Assembly (NCBI GenBank): GCA_026120035.1
Contig: JALRME010000033.1
Location: 62,001-126,000 of the forward strand
Direction: 5' to 3'
Length of the DNA stretch: 64,000 nt
From: Coleophoma eucalyptorum
Lineage: Eukaryota > Ascomycota > Leotiomycetes > Helotiales > Dermateaceae
Position 1 is the first letter of the stretch. Every line of letters starts with the position of its first letter. Below are positions 34,045 to 42,678 of the stretch, piece after piece. The position numbers and the translations under genes were made by a program. The notes under the pieces are model-generated. The model was not told the origin of the DNA, made no database searches, and worked only from the letters and a program-made list of their open reading frames with translations.

Positions 34045-36780
34045 ATGAACCCGTCTTCGCTCTGCAAGTTCACATTCTTGCCGCATACCTTCGATATGCT
34101 ATGCAATCGTTGTCAGTCTATCTTTGAGGAGCCAAAGTTTTCGAAATACACAACCTTCTCCCCGTCAAAACTAGCAGCCACCAGTGATTTCGAAATCCAT
34201 CACCCTGACTTCCGCTCATACGACAAAGCTATTGATCTAAAATGTCCCTTTTGCTATCGTCTAAAGACCCTTTTAAAGGCCAAAACTAGACTATACAACA
34301 AAGATGGAACTTTGCATCCTGATGTCGACCTCTCGTCCTTTACTATGCAATATCGTATGGCGTTTGAGACACCTAGACAGACCGCCATTGGGTTTTGCAG
34401 CGTTGTCAGCGTGAAGAAGAATGGAAAGGGAATCCGTGAAAAGGTGAATCAGTATATGTTCTTATCAGAAGGTCAGTTAAGTCTAGTCAAATCGGCATTT
34501 GGAAACTTACATATCTCAGAGCAACGACCGTTATCTGTGAATCACAATGTCTCTCCCAGAAATGGAACTGACACTAGTTCCATGGATATAATCTTGAATT
34601 GGGTATCTGAGTGCATGCAGAATCACCCTTTGTGTCAACGAGACCAATTGCCAAGTCAAGATCGCAAACTCGGGCGTATTCTTGATGTTGGTAATGCCTT
34701 GGACTTGAGTACAATTCATTTACGCAACATGGAAGAATTGCCAGATACTGCTCCTTACACAACACTAAGCCACTGTTGGGGTAACGCAAAAATCCCAGTT
34801 CTCACATCAGACAACTACGAACAATATCGGACGAGTATTAAAGTGGAGGAGCTGCCTCTGACATTCAGAAATGCCATTGAAGTGACAAGACATCTAAAGA
34901 TACATTACCTTTGGATCGATTCATTATGCATTATTCAAAACTCCCCAAATGATTGGTTGGAACAAGCTGGGTTTATGGATAGAATTTACCAAGGTTCATT
35001 TTGCAATATTGCTGCTACCGCTTCGCCAGATCCTTATGGGGGCTTGTTTTCAGAAAGAGAACCTGTACTCATTACTCCTCTTCGAGTCATACTCAAAGGT
35101 GTTTTTTTAAGCAACCAAGACGTCTTTTACGATGTTGGTGATGACTTTTCTCAAGAATGGATGCGTCAGGTGGCGTTATCCCCTCTTGCTATGCGTGGAT
35201 GGGTAGTCCAGGAGCGATTACTTTCACCTAGAGTTGTCCATTTTGCGAAAAAGCAGCTCTTCTGGGAGTGCGCTCAGATGAGAACTTGCGAAGGCAGCAC
35301 AGTAGCAGGAATAGATCAGTCTGGATTCAGACATGAAATGGTAGATTTCAAGAAATGGGACCCGTTTTCACATAATATCCTCCAAGCACCAGCCACTAAT
35401 TTGCCCTTGAGCGTGAATTACATATCGTCGTCGGTCAAAGTTTTACTGGGACGGGACTCTACACGATTCAATAGAGACAGACTGGAATCTGATATAGAAG
35501 TCCTTGAACAAGCAAGGAAAGCTTGCTTTGGTGAAGATACATGGGCTACAACTCACCCGCTTCTTGTTTATTGGGCGAATATTGTAATCACTTACAGTAA
35601 TGCCAAACTAACCAGGCTAACTGACCGATTTATTGCTATTGGCGGCCTGGCAAAGATCTTGTCACTACGGACCGGCGTGCGCTATGTTGCAGGACACTGG
35701 CTTCACCAAATACCCCGACAACTGCTCTGGACTCCTAAAGGTGTGGTTTCTCAAAGCCAAAGCAATGATTATATTGCACCATCATGGTCTTGGGCATCAC
35801 AACCTATAGCTCCACTCTCGAACATGCAATTAGATCAGATTCTTGAGAATAGAGGAGCAATGGATCTTATAAAAGTACACGGTGTTGAGATTGAAGGAAA
35901 AAGATCAGAGGAGATTGCAGTGGGACAGATCCAAAGTGCAGAGCTCCATATAAGAGGTCGCCTGCTACCTTTCCAGCTTGATTTGACGGCATGGCCCAAA
36001 CCATCACGCAAAGACGGCTTTGTTGTTTCATACTGGCAACCCTCTATGTATGATGCTCCCAAAGGTGAGACATTCTTAGTGCCTCTACTGTTCATTACGG
36101 ACCACAAACGAGTGTCAGTATCAACTCCAAATGCGCTCTTACTAGAGTTTCTTGGGCTTAAAGGTACATACCGCCGCATTGGAACGGCACGACTAAGTAA
36201 TATCTACGATTTGCGATACACCATGCCAAATTTATCTGCGACAAAGACCAGTGATTACGGGGACACCGATGACATAGAAACTGAAAACGACATAACTTTA
36301 CAAGACCAAGCTGCTAGCATGTCCACAAACAACGAGAATAAAGTTCAAGTACCAACCAGCAGGCTCTCACCTCGTGAAGAACTTCACCAAACAATTGTGA
36401 GGAGGGCTTCTACTCCACTGGTACAATCAACACTCAATAAAGTGATGAAGAAATTTCCCGCCAAGCTTCCAGGAAGCCTACTTACTCGACTCTCGCACTA
36501 TCAAGTGGTGGTAGACAAGCAACCGGTCCAAGAATCCAACCAAAAGCCAATTATTTTAGACGAAACGATGAAAAGAAATATCCGACTTGGTGCACAAAAA
36601 GCTTTCGTAGATAGCGGCATGCCTGATGTGCATGTTGAGGTGAACCAAGGCGAAAATAGACGGCCAAAACTTGAAACCAAATATCTACCAAAGGAAGGTA
36701 TTGCGCCAATTTATTATCTCCATTCCATTGATGATAAGGATAGCACTACATATGGGGACTTCATTTTCAAGATTATATAA
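34045..36780 (+). CDS. HET-domain protein, 911 aa
   Basis: Intronless. The heterokaryon-incompatibility domain is at about residues 235-420: YTTLSHCWGN, LPLTFRNAIEVTRHL, YLWIDSLCIIQNSPNDW, RIYQGSFCNIAATAS and, further on, MRGWVVQERLLSPRVVHF with LFWECAQMRTCE. A second conserved block, PSWSWASQ, lies near residue 580. The long C-terminal part (about 330 residues) has no domain I recognise. The N-terminal MLCNRCQSIFEEPKF at residue 18 is where many HET proteins start, so ATG 34096 is an alternative start. HET domains trigger a cell-death-like reaction on fusion of incompatible hyphae in a few proven cases; most copies are of unknown function. Confidence 0.9.
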   Translation: MNPSSLCKFTFLPHTFDMLCNRCQSIFEEPKFSKYTTFSPSKLAATSDFEIHHPDFRSYDKAIDLKCPFCYRLKTLLKAKTRLYNKDGTLHPDVDLSSFTMQYRMAFETPRQTAIGFCSVVSVKKNGKGIREKVNQYMFLSEGQLSLVKSAFGNLHISEQRPLSVNHNVSPRNGTDTSSMDIILNWVSECMQNHPLCQRDQLPSQDRKLGRILDVGNALDLSTIHLRNMEELPDTAPYTTLSHCWGNAKIPVLTSDNYEQYRTSIKVEELPLTFRNAIEVTRHLKIHYLWIDSLCIIQNSPNDWLEQAGFMDRIYQGSFCNIAATASPDPYGGLFSEREPVLITPLRVILKGVFLSNQDVFYDVGDDFSQEWMRQVALSPLAMRGWVVQERLLSPRVVHFAKKQLFWECAQMRTCEGSTVAGIDQSGFRHEMVDFKKWDPFSHNILQAPATNLPLSVNYISSSVKVLLGRDSTRFNRDRLESDIEVLEQARKACFGEDTWATTHPLLVYWANIVITYSNAKLTRLTDRFIAIGGLAKILSLRTGVRYVAGHWLHQIPRQLLWTPKGVVSQSQSNDYIAPSWSWASQPIAPLSNMQLDQILENRGAMDLIKVHGVEIEGKRSEEIAVGQIQSAELHIRGRLLPFQLDLTAWPKPSRKDGFVVSYWQPSMYDAPKGETFLVPLLFITDHKRVSVSTPNALLLEFLGLKGTYRRIGTARLSNIYDLRYTMPNLSATKTSDYGDTDDIETENDITLQDQAASMSTNNENKVQVPTSRLSPREELHQTIVRRASTPLVQSTLNKVMKKFPAKLPGSLLTRLSHYQVVVDKQPVQESNQKPIILDETMKRNIRLGAQKAFVDSGMPDVHVEVNQGENRRPKLETKYLPKEGIAPIYYLHSIDDKDSTTYGDFIFKII

Positions 36781-37488
36781 CTACAATAACTGCGTAGACG
36801 CTGTTTTTTGTGCACCAATTATTATAGTATATTACTCAATCTTAACATGTCACACAACAAGGGACAACGCTCCTCTTGGCATTCTCTAGACTATCAAACT
36901 AGATGTGACATTTCAATATATTGAAACTGGGATCGAGTTCCCCAATAACACATGCTTGCCCTCATCATCCTCATTGATCGACAGAATGAGGGGTATGTTT
37001 CCGGCTTAAAGGATTCTCGTGTCGCAGCCGGATCTGCACACATATCATGACATCCATGCACTTGGCATGCTAAGTCTTGTAAAAGTTCCACCGGCATATC
37101 CCGGTGGCCTGTTGTTGTGCCTGATCCCATAAATATGGAGTTTGTTGTAAAGACTGTCTACGTGAAACTTACCCATGAAACTGGAGAGGGTATAACTGTG
37201 ATTCCGGGAAAACTTATGCCAATTCCAAGTCCAACGCCAAACACCCAAGACCTGGTAATAGCTTAACCAGAAGCGCAAATTTACCGAACTTAACCTAAAA
37301 TCTACAGAGAGGATGCCAAAAGGCTAGAATGAAATGAAGTTGATACCAATTGCGATAAAAATATTTGTACGAATCAAAAATAAACAATGTTGTATTTACA
37401 AGATATCATAAAATCTCAGTAACAAATCCAACCATAGATATTATACAAGCTCAAAGCCAAAACCATCATTTCCATCTATCCGTATTAT
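36781..37488. other. Intergenic, no gene seen
   Basis: Minus-strand frames at 36894-37130 and 37045-37278 have no domains or start context to support them. Confidence 0.45.
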
Positions 37489-37963
37489 TTAGTCGGCAAG
37501 AGAATTCTTAGCACCACATTTCTTCGTGCAGTAGTAGTTGAACTAATACTAGATTAGTTCTTCCCTCAGACTTAGATGGAGATTTTTTGCATACCTCATC
37601 ACCACCAATGTGCTTGAATTTAGAATTGCAGTAAGTGCCATCCTTTGAAATCTAGATTAGCGTGGCACATAATCAAAAGGTAGGTCGAAGGCATACAAAT
37701 GAGCAATCAGGGCATTTATCCCACCAGTTATTACCAGTGTTGCGGCGTTGATAGTTCCAGCAGGCGCAACTAGTAGCCTCTGAATTGATGTCTGAACCCC
37801 AGACATAATTGGTGCCTGTGCATGCTGCTACATGGTGCATATCTGCCATTACACTATGAATAATTTAATGTTAATTCAGGTCAAAGTGTAGTATAAGATA
37901 GGAAAGTAATTCTACATACCCTACGACGAGGGTGGCCAAAAAGGCAACTTGAGAGAGCTGCAT
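37489..37963 (-). CDS. Small secreted 8-cysteine protein, 4 exons, 100 aa
   Basis: Found by joining four small exons: 37963-37920, 37853-37697, 37642-37595 and 37542-37489. The introns are 66, 54 and 52 nt, all GTATGx...AG; total 303 nt = 100 codons plus stop. The start ATG gives a signal peptide MQLSQVAFLATLVVGVMA. The mature chain has eight cysteines: AACTGTNYVWGSD, TSCACWNYQRRNTG, WWDKCPDCSF, GTYCNSKFKHIGGDE and FNYYCTKKCGAKNSLAD. The exact phase agreement at all three junctions, the signal peptide and the paired cysteines make the model strong. The HIGGDEFNYYC block recalls small secreted proteins I know from other filamentous ascomycetes, but no function is known to me. Confidence 0.82.
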
Positions 37964-38903
37964 CTTGAGTTTGAATGGTGATAGTGATATAAAGGTCGTG
38001 AGTGATATCTGGATTTGTGCTTTGGAAAGATGAGAGAAGTTAGATACTCTATTTATCTACAAATTCCGGGCGTGGACATGAAGTAGTTGACTGAACCTAA
38101 GAATGCCCTGATTCATTAATCTCCAAGAAACATATAACTAGTGTGTATCATACGCCTACAATAACCTTGTTATTCTCTAGAACGTCAAGGCTAACCTGTC
38201 AATCGAATCCTACAAAGGTTTAAAGGCACTTTCATATTAGACCGAGTATTAGGCAACCATCATAGACAATGGGACTATCAGTTGTTCTCTCTATGTTGTC
38301 CATCTCGGTATTACCTCAAAGTTTTCTTAATCTTAAGCTACACTAGAGTCTTGGCTGCCCCATCTTTGGTTGTGGACACTGTCCATATGTTCACGGGCAC
38401 TACCTTGTAACCGCTTAGAGTTGGCAGCAATAACACAACCAATGATCGAAAGACTGTGACACTGTGCGTCAGAGGTAGGATTTCAAGCCCGCCAACAAGT
38501 CGCGTTTAGATCGACCTGATGTAGATCTCCATCCTAGAAGGATTCAAAGGTTAAATGAGCCGCTCCCACGATCTGGGTTCACTCCGTTTACCCGACCCAT
38601 TCGGTGCATAGAGCATGGCGCTTTCAGGTAATTAACCTTAAATCCTCGGTTTGTCGCCTAAATTAACTCGCCACCTTATTCAACGAAGAAGCCCCGACAT
38701 CAAGCCTATCCCCGCAATCTTTAATCTTGCGCCACTAATGGTGTTTCTCGGTTGACGGCAAGTTGGACTAGTGTTCAAATGGATGTCTATCCCAATTTAT
38801 GAACTCTTGGTCTGGGGCGCTTAATTACTTGGATACACTTGAGTAATTGACGATCAGGTACTCATACACACACGTGCGAACAATAAACGCACTTTAAGTC
38901 TCG
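37964..38903. other. Divergent intergenic between two secreted-protein genes
   Basis: Carries the promoter of the 8-cysteine gene on one side. No open frame of note. Confidence 0.45.
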
Positions 38904-39180
38904 CGAAGGATCAAGATTCTTGATACGGCAAGCATTATTAGGTCGACCAGATACTTTATGACAGTCGTTGAAATTCCGGCAAATATATCATGTTTGATAG
39001 AGAGAGACGAAGGATCAAGATTCTTGCTCGCAGGCATCAGTAATGCAGGCAGACCAGACAGCTGTGATATTCGTCTGAATTGCCGGTGAACATCGTATCA
39101 CAGGGAAAGACGAAGGATCAAAATATTTGCTCGCGGAATCAGCCACTCAGGACCAGCCGTTCAGGACCAGACAGCAGGTC
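38904..39180 (+). repeat. Three ~103-bp tandem repeats in promoter region
   Basis: CGAAGGATCAAGATTCTTG starts at 38904 and again at 39008, and a variant CGAAGGATCAAAATATTTG at 39111, giving periods of 104 and 103 bp. Other shared words include GACCAGA and the ATTCCGGC/ATTGCCGG part. The third unit is incomplete. The array ends about 160 bp before the effector-candidate ATG. Confidence 0.85.
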
Positions 39181-39222
39181 TTTTTCTGACAAGGTGATAG
39201 GAAAGACTTCTGATATATCGAC

Positions 39223-39229
39223 TATATAA
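39223..39229 (+). promoter_or_regulatory. TATA box for secreted effector candidate
   Basis: TATATAA, about 110 bases upstream of the ATG at 39340, just after the tandem repeat array. Position and match are good for a core promoter. Confidence 0.55.
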
Positions 39230-39339
39230 GATGGCCTGTTTCCCCTAACAGTACTCATCAGTTCAGCATCATCTCAATAGTCTTTACAACCACTCTCATT
39301 TCAATCGCATCTTTCCAGTCCACCTTCTTTATCGCAACC

Positions 39340-40152
39340 ATGTTCTCAACCAATGCTATATCATTTGCTCTTCTGGCAGTCACCGCACTTGTCAGTGCAG
39401 CTCCAGTAGTCACTCCTGTCAATACTACAGCACTCAGCAGTACAGGACTCAACAGCACAACTTGGCAGCCAGGCTATGTTCTCAAGCCTCATGAAGTTAT
39501 CCTCTTTGGTGAAGACCGTATGGAGGTTATGCATGTTGATGCTTATAAGTCCTTGCTGGCAGAGCACAACATCTTCCATGCCGATACTCAATCACTTGAA
39601 CCATTGGTTTCTGCAAATTTGACCATTGGCGAGTTTGAGGATGACACCCTTGATAAGCGTGGTGCCTGCATTTCTCGCACAAACACTGTCACCGACACCA
39701 CCCAGCATTTCGTTGGCTGGGATGTTCAAATGTCTCCTGTGACCCGAGCCAATGGTCCCAGGACTACCATCACTGTCACTCAAGGCTACACCATTACCAA
39801 CGCTATCACTGTTGGACTTTCAGGAGACTGGACCATCGTTAAGGATGCCCTCAAGGCCGCTTTCAAGGTTGACTACCAAAGATCTTGGTCCAGCAGCTAC
39901 TCCGCCTCTATCGCCGCAGAGATTACCCCAGGCTATGCTGGTGTTATGGTTAGCAAGCCATGGACAACCCGTCGTTATGGAAGAGTCTTGAAGGGATGCA
40001 TCGGAGCACAAAAGGTTTCTTCCAACTTCATGGCTGATTCTTTTGACCAAGGACAACATGCCGGTATCAGCTGGGTTGCTGGTACTATTGAACTTTGCCA
40101 AAAGCAAGAGGCTCGCCTTTCCCGTTGCAACGGAGGCGGTTACTTCATATAG
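39340..40152 (+). CDS. Secreted celp0028-like effector candidate, 270 aa
   Basis: Single exon with a CAACCATG start context. Signal peptide about 1-20 (ISFALLAVTALVSAAP), then a pro-region with N-glycosylation sequons (NTT, NST, NLT). A dibasic Kex2-like site, DTLDKRGACIS, follows near residue 108. The mature domain starts GACISRTNTV and contains FVGWDVQMSPVT, TQGYTITNAITVGLSG, WSSSYSASIAAE, YAGVMVSKPWTTRRYGR and three more cysteines toward the end. The GWDVQMS and KPWTTRR blocks match my memory of celp0028-like secreted proteins of plant-pathogenic ascomycetes. Function unknown; the beta-rich, S/T-rich central part would also suit a pore-forming-like fold, which is speculation. Confidence 0.75.
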   Translation: MFSTNAISFALLAVTALVSAAPVVTPVNTTALSSTGLNSTTWQPGYVLKPHEVILFGEDRMEVMHVDAYKSLLAEHNIFHADTQSLEPLVSANLTIGEFEDDTLDKRGACISRTNTVTDTTQHFVGWDVQMSPVTRANGPRTTITVTQGYTITNAITVGLSGDWTIVKDALKAAFKVDYQRSWSSSYSASIAAEITPGYAGVMVSKPWTTRRYGRVLKGCIGAQKVSSNFMADSFDQGQHAGISWVAGTIELCQKQEARLSRCNGGGYFI

Positions 40153-41543
40153 AGACATACCATCTGCCTGAAGGTTCTCACTCAATATTTGCCCATATTC
40201 TTTATCTTGTTTCTTTTGGGAACGATGGATATACAAGCCTGTCATTGAAATGAAATCTTAATAAGGTTTGATAGGGTACACTTGGAGGGAAAGGAGGGGG
40301 AGGCTGATGCTGCTTCAGACCTCTGGGGATGTACTTGGGTTTTCCTTGAATTTGTTTTCTGTCTCATTGCTCATGAGTTTTTGAGTTAATTATGTTATAT
40401 TCTAGGCTCCGAAAGAGCAATTCAATGTAGATTCTACACTCCTTATATTAACTTAATCTTATTCTGCTGATTTTGCACTGTGTAATTACTATATTTTTAA
40501 AGCTGTGTTCGCATTGAGGAGCTTCTCAGGTGCATTGAAAATACTATATCCAGACTATGATTTCGTAGCATATCAAGTGTTTAACTTACTGATCTTATTA
40601 ACTCAAGTTTCGGGTACTCAGTATGATGAGCGCTTATTTTCATTTGCCGCTTAAGTTTATGAGTTTTGCACAGACAGCTTGTTTGTTATTGATCGCCACT
40701 GTCATGGCATACGGTTTACGATTTACTAGTTCCCCCACGAATCATCAGCGGTAAGTACGGAATCCTTCAGAGAATCGATATCGAGATACAGAATTAAGAT
40801 CCTCCAGAACCTTTTGAGACATTATTTGTACGTAATAAATTACCATATCCTGTATGATCTCGTCTTTTCTCTTCATCTCAGCTTAACATCATCTCCACCT
40901 TGTTATCTATCCACTTCACGATTTAAGTTTATTCTATCTTTTAGGATTCGACGATCTGCCCTTACGACCTTGTTGTTCCTTTCCTAATTTTGAATGCCCT
41001 CACGAAGTTTGATTTCTTATGGTGATTATCGCGATCTCCGCTCAAACATCTCCCTCGCTTCCTGTGAAGTTACGCGAAATTGCACCATGGTCTGTCCCTG
41101 TCCTCATTCTTGGCGAACTACAAGGACATAGTCTTCAATTGTGGTTAAAACTCAAATAAATACAAAACGTCAAATATGGCAATGATCACTCTTAGACCCC
41201 CGCATATTTCCCGGCCTATACATGTTACAGTCTAGTTGCCAGAATTTAAACTTCTATCAGATTAGACCAAACCACGTGCTCAAGCCAAGCTACAGTACGA
41301 CCACCACATGATTATACGAAATTGGAAGGATTCGAGCCAGCAATCACTATCTCTGATAGAATATCTGATTATTGACACCGTTGAAAGTGGTGTTAGATTC
41401 CCGGTGGTCTCATAGCCTGACGCATAAAAGGGTTGTCATTTCCAGTAAACAAATCTTCACAAAGCAAAGCTGCTACCAGTTCTCTTCAGCCATCTCTCAA
41501 CAACAGTTTTGACTTTATTATTCAAGAGCTTCAAAGCCTCAAT
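40153..41543. other. Intergenic, no gene seen
   Basis: Nearly 1.4 kb, AT-rich, no reading frame with a domain or signal peptide found. Holds the promoter of the 10-cysteine gene at its right end. Confidence 0.45.
41423..41430 (+). promoter_or_regulatory. TATA-like element for 10-cysteine gene
   Basis: CATAAAAG about 115 bases before the ATG at 41544. Confidence 0.4.
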
Positions 41544-41882
41544 ATGCAGCTCTCATTTATTATTGCCGCCCTGGCCTTAATGGTACCACTTGTCAACGCT
41601 GTGAATAAACATTTTCTCATATCTATGACCAAGCTAATACGCAATTAGTGCTCTCCCGACCAAGATTGCTGTTGGAGTTCCCGGCAAGGCTGCAGAAACC
41701 AGCACCACACTCGCAAAGGGGACTGTGACGATCCTAACTACGTCCTCGACTATTGTGACAACTTTGGCGTTTCTTGCGTAAGTCTCTACGATATTCAATA
41801 ATAAGTATGCATACGTCTAACAAATCTTTAGGGCGCTGATTGTTGTGCTATTAGCACTGGATGGGGTAGAGGGTGCCCTTAG
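41544..41882 (+). CDS. Small secreted 10-cysteine protein, 3 exons, 78 aa
   Basis: Exons 41544-41600, 41649-41777 and 41832-41882, with phase-0 introns of 48 and 54 nt (GTGAAT...TAG and GTAAGT...TAG). Total 237 nt. Exon 1 is exactly the signal peptide MQLSFIIAALALMVPLVNA. The mature chain, only about 59 residues, has ten cysteines: CSPDQDCCWSSRQGC, KGDCDD, DYCDNFGVSC, GADCCAIS and RGC. This is a knottin- or defensin-like density with two CC pairs. The tidy split between signal and mature exons is common in small secreted peptides. I do not recognise the family; candidate roles are effector or antimicrobial peptide. Confidence 0.8.
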
Positions 41883-42678
41883 GACCTTAGGAGACTACTA
41901 GTTTTCACATAATGCTTAGATAGCAGAGGTCACGTACCTCAATATTAGTGTTAACTTGGGATGGTTAGGTAAAGGGGTATCTCTGTAAGCATCATAATAT
42001 GGAAATTTTCAAGTTCTGTTTTTCATAGACCCTGTGCTTAGGAGTGACGTTGCAATAATGTAATCAAAAAATCAATTTCGACGTTATGATTTGGAGCAAC
42101 GGAATATTGTGTTGATTGCCATAGAACTACCAAATCTTGCCCAATTCAAGCTGAGGTGGAAGTAAGGCTGCTTTCATCTCATAAGATTGTATCATAAACA
42201 TTCAAATAGAGTTTTGGTGTTCATAATGTATTAAAGAGTAGGACCGGCATGTCTACCAGAAGTTGAACGTCTGAAATGAACTTTGATCATTGCTTGGCCG
42301 GCTTACTTCGGCATCTTCGAACTAAGGTAGAATATGGCCTTCGATTCGCCCTGGGTGTTAGTTGAACAGCTGCTTTGATACATTTTGCTTCTAACAAGAT
42401 AGTGGTAGTTATGAATTTTACCAAGGAGTCTCTCCCAAGGGCCGTAGTTGATACACTGAGAGTCGTTATCTTTTGGTTTTGAAGCAAGTTTTCGCTCCCC
42501 CCCTTCTAAATGTCATTTTCCAGTAATCCCTGCAGATTTATTTTACTAAACAGTACGTCTAGTTTAACTTTCAAAGTAGTATATAGCTTACTATTATTCG
42601 CAAAGAGTAATAAGTCGATGTAACAAGATATACCTAAGGTATTGTAGAGTTCTAAATAATCTCTGAATATTTCAAGAT
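41883..42678. other. Intergenic between convergent secreted-protein genes
   Basis: 3' flanks of the 10-cysteine gene and of the repeat/crystallin gene. No supported frame. Confidence 0.45.

Noticed and set aside
38163..38220. tRNA-like ends (AACCTTG ... CAAAGGTT with TCGAATCC)
   Set aside because: Too short for a tRNA, and no anticodon or D arm could be folded.
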